The notes beneath the pieces are model-generated. The model saw only the letters and a list, made by a program, of their open reading frames with translations, ran no database searches and was not told the DNA's origin. DNA of 48,490 nucleotides, taken from the NCBI GenBank assembly GCA_028692545.1, contig JAQUXC010000009.1, positions 1 to 48,490 of the forward strand, given 5' to 3'. The stretch is from Patescibacteria group bacterium. Lineage in GTDB: Bacteria > Patescibacteriota > Patescibacteriia > UBA1558 > S5-K13. Positions 25,921 to 35,087 of the stretch are shown here, in pieces (positions within the stretch are counted from its first letter, which is position 1; the number at the start of each line of letters is the position of its first letter). Both the position numbers and the translations under genes were made by a program.

Positions 25921-25929
25921 AATTTTTAC

Positions 25930-25973
25930 TTGCCCAGCTACTCACCTCTGCGAAACAAGGTATAACTGGATTA
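25930..25973 (-). promoter_or_regulatory. Structured leader of the 116-residue protein gene
   Basis: On the mRNA CCAGTTA pairs with TAGCTGG (one G-U), with an inner ACCT/AGGT stem and a TGTTTCGCAG loop. The helix is followed by GCAAGTAAAAATT and the ATG. The flank resembles those at 25414-25430 and 40691-40709. Confidence 0.45.
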
Positions 25974-25982
25974 TTAAATTAA

Positions 25983-26126
25983 TTAAAAATCATAGTTATT
26001 TGAAACAATACCATACGCATCTTTTTCAAATCCATTATAAAAATATACCATCATTCCAATAATATTTGAAACTAATATTAAATAAAGAACAAACATTATA
26101 GCTTTTTTTCGTGGAAGATCTATCAT
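25983..26126 (-). CDS. Small single-helix membrane protein, 47 residues
   Basis: An ORF of 48 codons including the stop. It begins MIDLPRKKAIMFVLYLILVS, a positively charged start followed by one membrane helix of about 20 residues and a polar tail ending in NNYDF. It fills the gap between the 116-residue protein and the DUF4342 gene. No SD, no homology recognised; the coding call rests on its shape and position only. Confidence 0.4.
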   Translation of the reverse strand: MIDLPRKKAIMFVLYLILVSNIIGMMVYFYNGFEKDAYGIVSNNYDF

Positions 26127-26209
26127 AAAATTAAAAATTTAAACTTTTGATAAATGAATAATATATTATTGAATATCTCTTATATTTCTTGTTCAATCGC
26201 ATAACCGTA

Positions 26210-26458
26210 TTATTTTTTTTCTACTATTATAGTACACTCTGTAACAAGTGCTGCAAGAGCACCCACTGCAGCCAAAGCTGGTGCCAAAACTGCACCTACA
26301 AAACCTATTGTAAGTGGAATTTCTATAATAGTTTTTCCGGTTTCATTTTTTATAATTATTCTTCTAGCATTACCTTCTTTTACAAGTTCTTTTACTTTTT
26401 TAACAATTTCCTTACCAGAAACATGAAATTCTTCTCTTTTTTGATTATTATTTACCAT
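26210..26458 (-). CDS. DUF4342 domain protein
   Basis: 82 residues from the preferred start MVNNNQKREEFHVSGKEIV. The frame extends upstream to 26566, but that part overlaps the next gene and has no family match. The segment VSGKEIVKKVKELVKEGNARRIIIKNETGKTIIEIPLT is typical of DUF4342, followed by a hydrophobic glycine/alanine-rich helix and TECTIIVEKK. The function of DUF4342 is unknown. Confidence 0.85.
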   Translation of the reverse strand: MVNNNQKREEFHVSGKEIVKKVKELVKEGNARRIIIKNETGKTIIEIPLTIGFVGAVLAPALAAVGALAALVTECTIIVEKK

Positions 26459-26538
26459 ATTTATATTATTTAAAATTATATATATATTGTAACACTTTTT
26501 TAAAAAAATATCATAATTACAATTTATACAAAAATAAG

Positions 26539-26796
26539 CTACTTTTTCATTTTTCCTATCATACAAGATACATATGATTTTGCTTTTTTTGTAAAACTTT
26601 TTGCATCACTAGTTCCTGTCTCTGGATATCCCATTTTTGTCAAAATAATTTTTGCCTTTTCTATTTCTCCATCAAAATTTATTATCTGATTTTCTATATC
26701 AACACTTACATTTTTGAATCCTGCATTTGTAAGTTTGAAAATTATTCCCGCCTCACATCCACCACATTTAATATTAACGACTTTTATGCTATTCAT
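26539..26796 (-). CDS. Heavy-metal-associated (HMA) domain-like small protein
   Basis: 85 residues. It starts MNSIKVVNIKCGGCEAGIIFKL with a CxxC site in the HMA position, followed by the beta-alpha-beta pattern (GFKNVSVDIENQIINFDG, then KAKIILTKMGYPETG). HMA proteins carry copper or other soft metals. The C-terminal lysine-rich extension KKAKSYVSCMIGKMKK is unusual. No metal-transport ATPase is nearby. Confidence 0.75.
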   Translation of the reverse strand: MNSIKVVNIKCGGCEAGIIFKLTNAGFKNVSVDIENQIINFDGEIEKAKIILTKMGYPETGTSDAKSFTKKAKSYVSCMIGKMKK

Positions 26797-26878
26797 ATTA
26801 TTAGCTTTCGGATTTTAGATTTCAGCTTTCAGAAATAAATATTTCTCAAAAACTAAAAACTAAAATTTAATTATTTAT

Positions 26879-27967
26879 TTATTCAAAAAAAATTGTTATC
26901 TCATATGCATCATCATTTTCTGAAAGTCCAGATGGATTATCTTTTTTAAGTATCAATGCTCCTCTATTGTACAATTCTGGTTTTTTAAAATTCAATTCTG
27001 CTTTAAATTTTACGAAGTCTTCGGTCATCCACTCACCCTCTGCTTGTGCTATTCCCTGTGCAATAATTACACCATCCCAATCAGTAAGAACTACTGGAAA
27101 ACTTGCCTCAAAAAACCAATTACCTCTTGCCTCACCCTCTAAAATAAGTGGACTTTTTATTTTTTCACCTGGGAGTGGGCTAAATAATTTTATCTTATTA
27201 CTATAGTTATTAGAATCTATATTCATCATATCTTTTAATATTCCATTTTCAATTCCAAGTTGTTTCACAAATAAAACCGATGGTTCTACAGAAAAATCTT
27301 CCTTGTCTTTTCTATCAAAATAATTCAAAACAACAAATCCGTCTTTAATAGAAATACTTTTTGTATTTATTCTATCTCCAAGAAATACACCATTTGTTCC
27401 AATATAATTATTAGCATTTTTTATAGCAGAGACAACGTAATAAAAAATCCCGCTCCCACCCATTTTTTGAGTAACTATGAAAGCCGAATCATCTATTCCA
27501 TCACTATTTAAATCTCCAAATACAACATCACCTAAAATACTTACAATCATTTTTGATTTTGAATTGGGTATATTTCCTTCGAAGTTTCCATCTTTTAAAA
27601 TTATATATTCTCCATTTATATAATATGTTGCATTTTTTGAATCACTTGTTGTATTTAAATTATTATTACTAAACTCACAAACTGGGACACATCGCATAGT
27701 ACAAATAATATTTGGATCTAAATTATGACGACAAGCTGATTTACATTCAAAAAATAATCCTCCTATATTTTTACAAATATCTTCATTAATCATTTCACAT
27801 TCATTATATTTACCTATCCAATCTCCACCATTACCGACACAAATCTCTTGTAAATTTTTTCCAAAATCTGAATTTATTTTTTGTGTATTTTTATAATAAT
27901 AAAAAGTAAATAATATTAAGATTGTTAAAAATACACCAATCGAAATAAATATTTTTCCATGTTTCAT
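26879..27967 (-). CDS. Membrane-anchored extracellular protein with a C-terminal Gmad2 domain
   Basis: 362 residues. An N-terminal membrane anchor or signal (residues 8-25) is followed by a cysteine-rich segment with about ten cysteines (residues 43-100). Then a beta-rich region contains GDVVFGDLNSDGIDDSAFIV, an FG-GAP-like calcium-binding pattern. The C-terminal 95 residues (SPLPGEKIKSPLILEGEARGNW...TEDFVKFKAELNF) match the Gmad2 immunoglobulin-like domain. Exact function unknown; exposed on the cell surface. Confidence 0.82.
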   Translation of the reverse strand: MKHGKIFISIGVFLTILILFTFYYYKNTQKINSDFGKNLQEICVGNGGDWIGKYNECEMINEDICKNIGGLFFECKSACRHNLDPNIICTMRCVPVCEFSNNNLNTTSDSKNATYYINGEYIILKDGNFEGNIPNSKSKMIVSILGDVVFGDLNSDGIDDSAFIVTQKMGGSGIFYYVVSAIKNANNYIGTNGVFLGDRINTKSISIKDGFVVLNYFDRKDKEDFSVEPSVLFVKQLGIENGILKDMMNIDSNNYSNKIKLFSPLPGEKIKSPLILEGEARGNWFFEASFPVVLTDWDGVIIAQGIAQAEGEWMTEDFVKFKAELNFKKPELYNRGALILKKDNPSGLSENDDAYEITIFFE

Positions 27968-28060
27968 ATTCTTGTTATTAAATAATTAACACTATAACAG
28001 TAAATATAGCAAAAAAATCAATAATAAAGAATACTTACAAACAAATGTTTAAAAAAATAA

Positions 28061-28092
28061 AAAACCACTGAATTTTACAATTCAGTGGTTTT
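28061..28092 (-). terminator. Terminator after the DUF5667-like gene
   Basis: AAAACCACTGAATT and AATTCAGTGGTTTT form a perfect 14-bp stem around TTAC. A-rich and T-rich flanks on both sides mean it could work in both directions; it directly follows the minus-strand gene ending at 28114. Confidence 0.8.
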
Positions 28093-28113
28093 GTTAAAAA
28101 TATATATTATTAA

Positions 28114-29229
28114 TTATTGTCCCGTTGTATTTCCATTAGTTTTTTTGATTTGCTGTGTTTCACGAATTATTTGCTTTGCCTCTTGTTTCAAATCATTTTT
28201 TAATTCTTTGACATCTGTCTTTATCTGATTTTTTTCCATAATCCTTTTGGTGTTTTGTATTTTATTTTCTATATTCAATTTATTTATTGCATCAATAGCT
28301 TGTCTTTTCAAATTTTCATCTCCTGATTTTATATCTTGTATAATTTGATCTTTCTTTATTTTTAATACTTCAATTCTTTGTTGTTTCTCTTCTTTTATTT
28401 GCAACCTTAATTGTTCTAATTCTACTTTCGCTTCTTCATTTCCAGATTTTATTCCTTGAATCAAATCTCTTGTTTCTAATCTTATCTGTTCTCGCTCCAT
28501 CCTCTTTTCCTCTATAGCATTTTTGGTATCTAAAATTTTTTGTTTTACATCTTCTGGAATATTTACATTGTTTTGTATCTTTTCCAAAAAAGTATCTTTT
28601 TTCTCTGCCAACTTATCTCTAAAAATTTGAAACTGTTCTAATTTATCTACTGGAATTTTGTCTTCCAATTTTTCCAAAACTTTTTCTGTGTTTAATTGGT
28701 GTGTTGCTAGATTTTTTAATAATCTTGATTTTTTATCATCAATATTGTCAAATAATTTATCTTTATTTTCTTCTATTTTTGCAATATGCTCATTTGCTGT
28801 TTCTATCATTTTTTGAGCTTTTTCCTGAACTTTTGGATTATCACTTTGCTCAGCTATAAAATTTGCAATTTTTATTTTTTCCTCTGCATATTGAAGTCTT
28901 TTCTCTGCTTTTTTTAGCTTGTCAAAAGTAAATGTAATAGATAAATTTTTTTTGAAATCTTTCCACAAAAGTCCAAGTCCACCTGGAATATTTTTTGGTT
29001 CTTCAATTGTTAAACCATCTAAATTTTCTAATTCTGTATTTACCGACTCTTCTAAAAGAATAGCATTATCAACAATATTCTCTATATCTGAATTTGTTGA
29101 AGATTCAAGTATAATTTGATCTGTATTTGAACTTGTTGTGGTAGTACTTTCTTGTGCAAACATAATACTATAAAACAAACATGATACAAAAAATGCACAA
29201 ATTAAAAATAAAAATTTTATTTTTTTCAT
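28114..29229 (-). CDS. Exported coiled-coil protein, DUF5667-like
   Basis: 371 residues. A signal peptide (to FAQ, about residue 25) leads to a Ser/Thr-rich spacer. The segment GGLGLLWKDFKKNLSITFTFDKLKKAEKRLQYAEEKIKIA resembles the start of DUF5667, common in CPR and Actinobacteria. The remainder is almost pure charged coiled coil to residue 360. A cell-envelope role is likely; nothing more specific can be said. Confidence 0.75.
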   Translation of the reverse strand: MKKIKFLFLICAFFVSCLFYSIMFAQESTTTTSSNTDQIILESSTNSDIENIVDNAILLEESVNTELENLDGLTIEEPKNIPGGLGLLWKDFKKNLSITFTFDKLKKAEKRLQYAEEKIKIANFIAEQSDNPKVQEKAQKMIETANEHIAKIEENKDKLFDNIDDKKSRLLKNLATHQLNTEKVLEKLEDKIPVDKLEQFQIFRDKLAEKKDTFLEKIQNNVNIPEDVKQKILDTKNAIEEKRMEREQIRLETRDLIQGIKSGNEEAKVELEQLRLQIKEEKQQRIEVLKIKKDQIIQDIKSGDENLKRQAIDAINKLNIENKIQNTKRIMEKNQIKTDVKELKNDLKQEAKQIIRETQQIKKTNGNTTGQ

Positions 29230-29278
29230 ATATATTATTAAATGATTAATACCTTAATTATAACAAATCCAAATACAA

Positions 29279-29935
29279 TTAAACAGTTGTATTGTTTGTA
29301 TTATGAGCTTTATCTTTTAACAAATAAATTCCCAAATATGAAAGTGGTGTATAAAGCACTCCCATCAAAACTTTGTATATATACCAAGGAATACTCATAA
29401 GGAGTATTGTTTTAACAGAATAAATTCCAAGAAAAGCGACAAACATAAAAATAAGAGAGTCAATTGCCTGAGACCATAGATTGGATAAATTTGATCTTAG
29501 CCAAAAATACTTACATTTTAACTTGTCTCTAAAAAAGAAAAATGAAAAAACATCCTGGTAAGATGCCATTACAAATGCCAAAAGCGATGCAATTGACATT
29601 CTGAGCGAAATTCCAAACATAGAATTATAAGAATCTTTTGCCCAAAGTCCACCTTGTGACCATGGAGTATAAATTGAAATCACAGAATAAAACATAAACA
29701 AAACTATTGATACAATACCGGCAAACACAAAATTCTTTGCCATTTTTTTGCCAAATACTTGTCCTATTACATCTGTTGTAATAAATACAAATGGAAAAAA
29801 GAAGACAGCAACAGATAAATGCGTTCCAAACAAAAATGGCATAATTTTTAATCCTAAAGTATTTGAGGCAAAAAGCGAAACAATATATAAAGTAAGTGCT
29901 ATTAATAATTTAAAATCTCTTTTTTGATCTTCCAT
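29279..29935 (-). CDS. Queuosine-precursor transporter, VUT/YhhQ family
   Basis: 218 residues with about six membrane helices. The family signature is visible in PFVFITTDVIGQVFGKK and in LRSNLSNLWSQAIDSLIFMFVAFLG (the usual RxxxSN...S-x(3)-QxxDS-x(2)-F motif). YhhQ-type members import preQ0/preQ1 or queuine for tRNA modification, so salvage rather than synthesis is expected here. No queuosine enzyme is in the window. Confidence 0.88.
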   Translation of the reverse strand: MEDQKRDFKLLIALTLYIVSLFASNTLGLKIMPFLFGTHLSVAVFFFPFVFITTDVIGQVFGKKMAKNFVFAGIVSIVLFMFYSVISIYTPWSQGGLWAKDSYNSMFGISLRMSIASLLAFVMASYQDVFSFFFFRDKLKCKYFWLRSNLSNLWSQAIDSLIFMFVAFLGIYSVKTILLMSIPWYIYKVLMGVLYTPLSYLGIYLLKDKAHNTNNTTV

Positions 29936-30190
29936 AATAAAAAATTAATTGTGAATTAAATAAAATTAAAATTAAATAAAAAAATTACAACATATATTTT
30001 TTATTGCTAATTAATATACTTATTTTCGCATATTTTCTGATATTAAGCAAAAAACATCACCAAGTCAAATAACTCAGTGCAACAGGTAGAATGACTTAGT
30101 GAAACAGGTTGTATAACCTGTTGACAAAATATTGTAATCATTGTAAACCTAAGATATCTTTCAAAATATATTATATCTCAGGAGGAGATA
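29936..30190. other. Boundary region before the T9SS-type gene
   Basis: A 255-bp gap. The first 100 bases are pure A/T-rich spacer. From 30065 there are two imperfect direct repeats (ACTCAGTGCAACAGGTA, ACTTAGTGAAACAGGTT) and the hairpin AACAGGTT-GTAT-AACCTGTT, then TTGACA. Composition changes here toward the foreign-looking gene. Confidence 0.5.
30121..30149 (+). promoter_or_regulatory. Sigma-70-type promoter of the T9SS-type gene
   Basis: TTGACA (30121-30126), 17-nt spacer, then TAAACC (30144-30149) preceded by TTG. The -35 is perfect and the -10 is weak. Core genes of this window rarely show a -35 at all. Confidence 0.4.
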
Positions 30191-31936
30191 ATGAAAACTA
30201 CACTCATTCTCATAATGATCCTAATAGCTACCATGGCTTTTGGTAGCATTAGATTCATTGCTACAGAAACAATTAACCAAACTGTCAGAGTCCAACAAAC
30301 AGTTGTACTTATGCAATTTATGGTTGATGTGACACCTTCATCCACGGAAATAGATACATTATTTTCTATTACTATTGTCCCAAATGGAATTAATGTGTCT
30401 GGAATAAGCAACATCGGCATATCAAATGGAACACATTTTTTACAAATACAGGTTGTTCCAGATAGCACAAGGCAAAGAATTGATATTATCTTTTCTAATC
30501 CCATCGTTGTGTCTCAATATTTAAATACCAATCTGATGGTACAGGCAACAGCATGTTCTGAAAATGAATGGTTTATATTCTCTTTAATTGAGGCGCAAAC
30601 CTCTGCTACCGAAACATGGGGATTGCCAATATCAGGAAGTTGGATACAGGTGGTAAATGTTATTGGAAATGTATTAAATGTACCAACCCAATTTCCAACA
30701 ATTCAGTCAGCTATTTATGCGGCTTCAGTTGGCGATACAGTTCTTGTTGACGAAGGAATATATTATGAGAAGTTGAATTTTTGGGGAACTGGAATTACCG
30801 TGATGTCAAACTTTGGAATAAATCACAATGAAAGTTCGATTCAAAATACCGTAATTTCTGGTATCGGAGGATTAGCTGAAAGCATAATAAGATTTTATCC
30901 TGGAACTCAATACCAGAATGACACACTATTAGGATTCCGAATTATCAATGGAAATGCCAATTTAGCTCCCAATGACAGCTATGGAGGAGCACTAAGAATT
31001 ATTTATTCCTCTCCAATAATAAAAAATTGCATAATTATGAACAATTATGCAAATTCCTATGGAGGAGGAATATATATTCAAAACGGTCATCCAAGATTAC
31101 AAAACTGTCTAATAGCTGAAAATTATTCAAATAATGGTGCTGGTATATGTGTTCAACAAGGATCTGTTGAAATCATCAATTGCACTATAACGAATAATAT
31201 AGCTAGGTCTCCTCAAAATTCAGTTATTTTTGGGGGGCTATATTTATCCTCTGGAAGTAGGGCTGTAATTGGCAATTCAATTATCTGGAACAACAAAAAA
31301 GCTTTCACAAATACTGGATATGAAGAAGCGGCTAATGTAGGATTCTGTTTTGCTTTTACAGCGGATACATTAATTGTTGTATGTAGCGATATACAGGGTG
31401 GGGTAAATGCCATCGACACAGAAAACAATGGAACAATCCATTGGTTAGACTGGAATATCGATGAAGATCCAGAACTTGATCAGGATTACAAACCTGAAAT
31501 CGGATCTCCATGTATTGATGCAGGTCACGATCTGTTTTATTGGAATGGTGTGCAAATTATTAATTTGTATCCCAACCAATATTATGGAAATAGCCCAGAC
31601 ATGGGATTTTGGGAAACATACCCTGTTTCCAATAATGATTCTATTATTCCCATTGCCAATATTCCTGTTTTAAACCAAAATTATCCAAATCCCTTCAACC
31701 CGGAAACAACCATCAGCTTCAATCTGCCAAAAGCTGGCGAAATGTCCTTACAAATATTTAATATCAAGGGACAACTGATAAAGACACTATTTAACGGCCA
31801 GAAATTTACTGGCTCTCACCAGATTACCTGGAATGGAACAGATAACTCCGGCAATTATGTCGCCAGTGGTGTTTATTATTACAAGATGCGAACCGGAAAG
31901 TATTCATCTACAAAAAAGATGATACTTATGAAATAA
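30191..31936 (+). CDS. Secreted beta-helix protein with a T9SS type A C-terminal sorting domain
   Basis: 581 residues. A signal peptide (MKTTLILIMILIATMAFG) is followed by a beta-sandwich region, then a right-handed beta-helix of the pectate-lyase/DUF1565 type (about 155-370: FPTIQSAIYAASVGDTVLVDEGIYYE, then SPIIKNCIIMNNYANSYGGGIYI). The last 85 residues are a FlgD-like T9SS type A sorting domain (LNQNYPNPFNPETTISFNLPKAGE...ASGVYYYKM...KKMILMK). It has a strong SD (AGGAGGAGATA before ATG) and richer G+C than its neighbours. T9SS is known from Bacteroidota, Cloacimonadota and relatives and is not known in CPR, so recent transfer or a chimeric assembly is likely. Confidence 0.9.
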   Translation: MKTTLILIMILIATMAFGSIRFIATETINQTVRVQQTVVLMQFMVDVTPSSTEIDTLFSITIVPNGINVSGISNIGISNGTHFLQIQVVPDSTRQRIDIIFSNPIVVSQYLNTNLMVQATACSENEWFIFSLIEAQTSATETWGLPISGSWIQVVNVIGNVLNVPTQFPTIQSAIYAASVGDTVLVDEGIYYEKLNFWGTGITVMSNFGINHNESSIQNTVISGIGGLAESIIRFYPGTQYQNDTLLGFRIINGNANLAPNDSYGGALRIIYSSPIIKNCIIMNNYANSYGGGIYIQNGHPRLQNCLIAENYSNNGAGICVQQGSVEIINCTITNNIARSPQNSVIFGGLYLSSGSRAVIGNSIIWNNKKAFTNTGYEEAANVGFCFAFTADTLIVVCSDIQGGVNAIDTENNGTIHWLDWNIDEDPELDQDYKPEIGSPCIDAGHDLFYWNGVQIINLYPNQYYGNSPDMGFWETYPVSNNDSIIPIANIPVLNQNYPNPFNPETTISFNLPKAGEMSLQIFNIKGQLIKTLFNGQKFTGSHQITWNGTDNSGNYVASGVYYYKMRTGKYSSTKKMILMK

Positions 31937-31989
31937 CTTCTTCATTCGTCTCATTGTTGAGTTTAGCTCGACGGTAAGATGATGAATAC

Positions 31990-32040
31990 AAAACCTTGAA
32001 AACTCTAAGTCAGCAATTGACAAAGGGTTTTCTTTTTTTT
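31990..32040 (+). terminator. Terminator of the T9SS-type gene
   Basis: AAAACC pairs with GGTTTT across a 30-nt loop, and an inner TTG/CAA extends it; a run of eight T follows. It directly serves the plus-strand gene ending at 31936. Confidence 0.55.
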
Positions 32041-32050
32041 ACAAAGCACT

Positions 32051-32072
32051 CCCGGAGTGACTCACTCCCGGG
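32051..32072. terminator. GC-rich hairpin at the right edge of the T9SS island
   Basis: CCCGG-AGTG pairs with CACT-C-CCGGG with one bulge and a 3-nt loop. It lies 114 nt after the gene and probably marks the end of the foreign segment, since the DNA beyond it is again purely A/T-rich. Confidence 0.45.
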
Positions 32073-32148
32073 ATGGAATTAAAATAGAGAAAATTTTATA
32101 CTATATAATAAGGAATCTATTTCAATCTAATAAAATATAAATAGTCGA

Positions 32149-32176
32149 AAAAAATCTAGCCTAGCTAGATTTTTTA
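32149..32176 (+). terminator. Hairpin with U tract before the CaCA antiporter gene
   Basis: AAAAAATCTAGC and GCTAGATTTTTT form a perfect 12-bp stem around CTA. It may have ended the original transcription unit before the insertion, or act in both directions. The antiporter gene starts 85 nt later with a TATAAT 15 nt before its ATG. Confidence 0.65.
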
Positions 32177-32260
32177 ATTTATAATTTTTATATAATTTAT
32201 ATAAATATGGTAAAATAATAAATGATAAAATAATAAATAGATTATAATATATAAAAAAAT

Positions 32261-33205
32261 ATGAATACAACAACAGATATAATATTATTAATTATTTTAT
32301 TTATAATACTTGGAATAAGTGCTGACTTTGCCGTAAAAAATATAAAAAATATTTCCAAAAAACTTGGAATAAAAATTTTTACTCTTGGAATAATTCTTGG
32401 AATAATGACATCTTTTCCAGAAATGATACTGGGAATAAATGCTAGTATAAAAAATATATCTAATATATCTGCTGGAAATTTATTTGGCGGAATAATGGTT
32501 TTATTTGGACTTATACTGGGAACAAGTCTTATTTTAAATAAAAAAATAAAAACTAATGGAAAATCTTTTGAATTATTACCTCAAATTTCTTTTATATTTT
32601 TTCCCATACTACTAGGTTTGGATGGAAAATTTAGTATAATTGATGGAATATTTATAATAATTTCTTATGTATTATTGTTATTTTATCTTTATAAAAGAAA
32701 TAAAAAAGATGAACAAGGAATACAAATATCTTTTATAAAAGAACAAAAAATTACAAAATATATTTTTATTATAATAATATCCATAATAATATTATTATTT
32801 ACCTCGGATATCATAATAAGAATATCTACTGACTTATTAAACAAAACAAATATAAACCCATTTGTAATTGGACTTATAATGTTTTCAATAGGAACAAATT
32901 TGCCAGAAATAATAATAACACTTACTTCTTGGCGCAAAAAAAATTCAGAACTATCATTTAGTCATATAATGGGTTCCGCTATGGCAAATATAATGATATT
33001 AGGACTTATAAGTATAATAAAACCAATAAATATAATTGTAGATAATTCATATATAATGCTTATACCATTTATTGCACTTATATTAAGTCTTATTGTATTG
33101 TTTTATAAAACAGGAAAAATATTAAGTAGGATAGAAGGTATATTTTTAATTTCTTTATATGTATTATTTGTTTATTTAAATATTTTTATAAACAAACTCT
33201 GGTAA
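32261..33205 (+). CDS. Sodium/calcium exchanger family (CaCA) membrane protein
   Basis: 314 residues with about ten membrane helices in two inverted halves. The two alpha-repeats are clear: LGIMTSFPEMILGINA (G-x-x-T-S-x-P-E) and FSIGTNLPEIIITLTS (G-T-x-x-P-E), each followed by a short segment with N-x-x-G (NLFGG, GSAMAN). These glutamates bind cations in YrbG/NCX relatives. The transported ion cannot be told. It is convergent with the DUF2207 gene, 8 nt apart. Confidence 0.92.
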   Translation: MNTTTDIILLIILFIILGISADFAVKNIKNISKKLGIKIFTLGIILGIMTSFPEMILGINASIKNISNISAGNLFGGIMVLFGLILGTSLILNKKIKTNGKSFELLPQISFIFFPILLGLDGKFSIIDGIFIIISYVLLLFYLYKRNKKDEQGIQISFIKEQKITKYIFIIIISIIILLFTSDIIIRISTDLLNKTNINPFVIGLIMFSIGTNLPEIIITLTSWRKKNSELSFSHIMGSAMANIMILGLISIIKPINIIVDNSYIMLIPFIALILSLIVLFYKTGKILSRIEGIFLISLYVLFVYLNIFINKLW

Positions 33206-33213
33206 AATATTAT

Positions 33214-34938
33214 CTACCAACCGCCTCCTCCGCCGCCACCTATTCCACCACCAGAAAATCCTCCACCACCTATTCCACTGCTATTATGAGGTGCACTAGA
33301 AACACTTGATACAATACTATTCAAACTTTTTGTAAAAGAATCCAAATTTGAAAAATTGAAATTATTTCCAATATACCATACTGGTAATATTGAATTGAAT
33401 TTTTCTTTTCCGTAGATTTCTTTCATTTTAGAAACCCAAAGTCCTGTCATACCAAAAACGATTGCATATGGCAATAATTTTTCAAAAATATTTTCTTTTT
33501 CATAAAATCTTTGACGATCTTTTTCTGCTGTTTCCATATACAATTTCAATCCTTTTATTTTCCATAAAATTTCTGTTCCTTTTTGTGTTTTTTTTGGCAT
33601 AATAATAGAAAAAAGTATAAATATAATTCCAGTAGGAATAGAAGCAATTATAAATGAAATAATTCCTAAAACTACAAAAATCAATTGCCATTTAAATCCA
33701 TGCCTTTCAATATATCCTAATTCTATTAATTTTTCTTTTACATTTTTTTTGAGTTTAGCGACGTCTTTATAAAATTTATCTTTCAAAGAAGAAATAACAA
33801 CAGAATCTTTGTAATCAAACAATTTTACCAATAATTCTCTTTCATTGGAGCTAAGAGATTTTTCTACTTTTTCATTTTTTATTCTATGCAGTATATAATC
33901 CTTTTTTTTCATAACAATATAATTTTTTTCTGTTTCTTCTATTTTCAAAATTCCTTTTACAGCAAAATTTATAATTGAAGCAGTAATAAAATTATTTTTC
34001 AATTTTCCTTGTTTCCATAACGTTCCAAATAACATTGGATCCAAATTATCTGGAATATCATATTCAGCTATAATAGTTCTATCATCTTTCGGATCATTCC
34101 CGTGTTTTTTCCAAATAACAAAACAAAATATTATAGCAATAATTGGTAAAATAAAATTAAAAATAATTGGAAGTAATGTAAAAACTACAAAATCAAATTT
34201 ATCACTCATTAATTCTTGATTATACAATTCTTCACTCAGTTGAGCTGGAATAAAAATATTTTTTGGCATTGCAATAGAAACTGTAATTCCATTATTTTTT
34301 GGAATTATTTTTGTAGAATTAAACTCCAAAGTATTATCATCAAACCAATTGTAAATTGCTAAATCTTTATTTTTTGAATTTTGTAAACCTGTATAATAAT
34401 CAATTTTTACATCATTTTTGTTGATTTCTTTTGGTAAAAAAATTTTTGCACTAAAATTATCAATTTCTAAATCCCAAAAATTTCCCAAAATGTTGTAGTA
34501 AAATTCATCAAATTCATTTTGATTGTAAATTACGTTTTGAACTTTATATATAATTTTGTAGTAATTTGTCCCTTTTACTTCTATATTTGCATCACCAATT
34601 TTCCATGTAATAGTTTTGTTTTTGCCATCTTTTATCGTTTGATATTTATATGGATTATTATCAAAATCAGTAATACTTATTAATTCAACTGGAGTTTGAA
34701 TAATCTTTTCTCCTGTATTTATTTGCGTTCCTAAAACACGAAAAATACCGTGTTTGTCACTTGCATTTCCACAATCAGCAGTAATATATTCTGTAATAAG
34801 TGCAGATGAATCAGTATTCAATTCAATTTCAATTCTAAAATCATGAATATACCAATAATTTACATTTTCTTTTGCAAAAACAAAATTTGGTAAGAAAAAA
34901 AATAATGAAATTACAAAAACAATTATTTTTTTAAACAT
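33214..34938 (-). CDS. DUF2207 membrane protein with a glycine-rich C-terminus
   Basis: 574 residues. A signal peptide (to VFA) is followed by the extracellular DUF2207 domain (WYIHDFRIEIELNTDSSALITEYITADC...). Next are a membrane helix (about 250-275), a cytoplasmic region starting DNLDPMLFGTLWKQGKLKNNFITASIINFAVKGILKI (winged-helix-like), two more helices, and a Ser/Gly tail with runs of glycine. This is the usual DUF2207 architecture and tail. Function unknown; frequent in CPR and Firmicutes. Confidence 0.9.
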   Translation of the reverse strand: MFKKIIVFVISLFFFLPNFVFAKENVNYWYIHDFRIEIELNTDSSALITEYITADCGNASDKHGIFRVLGTQINTGEKIIQTPVELISITDFDNNPYKYQTIKDGKNKTITWKIGDANIEVKGTNYYKIIYKVQNVIYNQNEFDEFYYNILGNFWDLEIDNFSAKIFLPKEINKNDVKIDYYTGLQNSKNKDLAIYNWFDDNTLEFNSTKIIPKNNGITVSIAMPKNIFIPAQLSEELYNQELMSDKFDFVVFTLLPIIFNFILPIIAIIFCFVIWKKHGNDPKDDRTIIAEYDIPDNLDPMLFGTLWKQGKLKNNFITASIINFAVKGILKIEETEKNYIVMKKKDYILHRIKNEKVEKSLSSNERELLVKLFDYKDSVVISSLKDKFYKDVAKLKKNVKEKLIELGYIERHGFKWQLIFVVLGIISFIIASIPTGIIFILFSIIMPKKTQKGTEILWKIKGLKLYMETAEKDRQRFYEKENIFEKLLPYAIVFGMTGLWVSKMKEIYGKEKFNSILPVWYIGNNFNFSNLDSFTKSLNSIVSSVSSAPHNSSGIGGGGFSGGGIGGGGGGGW

Positions 34939-35042
34939 ATTTTTGTTTATTAAAATTATATAGTTTTTATCTACAAAACAATTATATCAATATTCAAAAT
35001 TATCACAAATTTTTTTCAAAAATAAAAAGAAGAAAATAAAAA

Positions 35043-35061
35043 AACACCTTATAAAGATGTT
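35043..35061 (-). terminator. Terminator after the SurA-N-like gene
   Basis: On the minus strand AACATCTT-TAT-AAGGTGTT followed by a T run. The T-G position pairs only on the minus-strand RNA, so it serves the gene at 35088-35756. A T run is also present on the plus side. Confidence 0.7.
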
Positions 35062-35087
35062 TTTTTATATACAAATATTTTTTAAAA

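Noticed and set aside
26459-26566. N-terminal extension of the DUF4342 protein
   Set aside because: It overlaps the HMA-like gene, is Cys/Ile-rich without family match, and the later ATG gives the normal DUF4342 start.
26790-26870. Repeated TTTCAG/CTGAAA phrases as a regulatory site
   Set aside because: Similar low-complexity phrases occur near 5750-5780; they look like common spacer repeats without a consistent position relative to genes.
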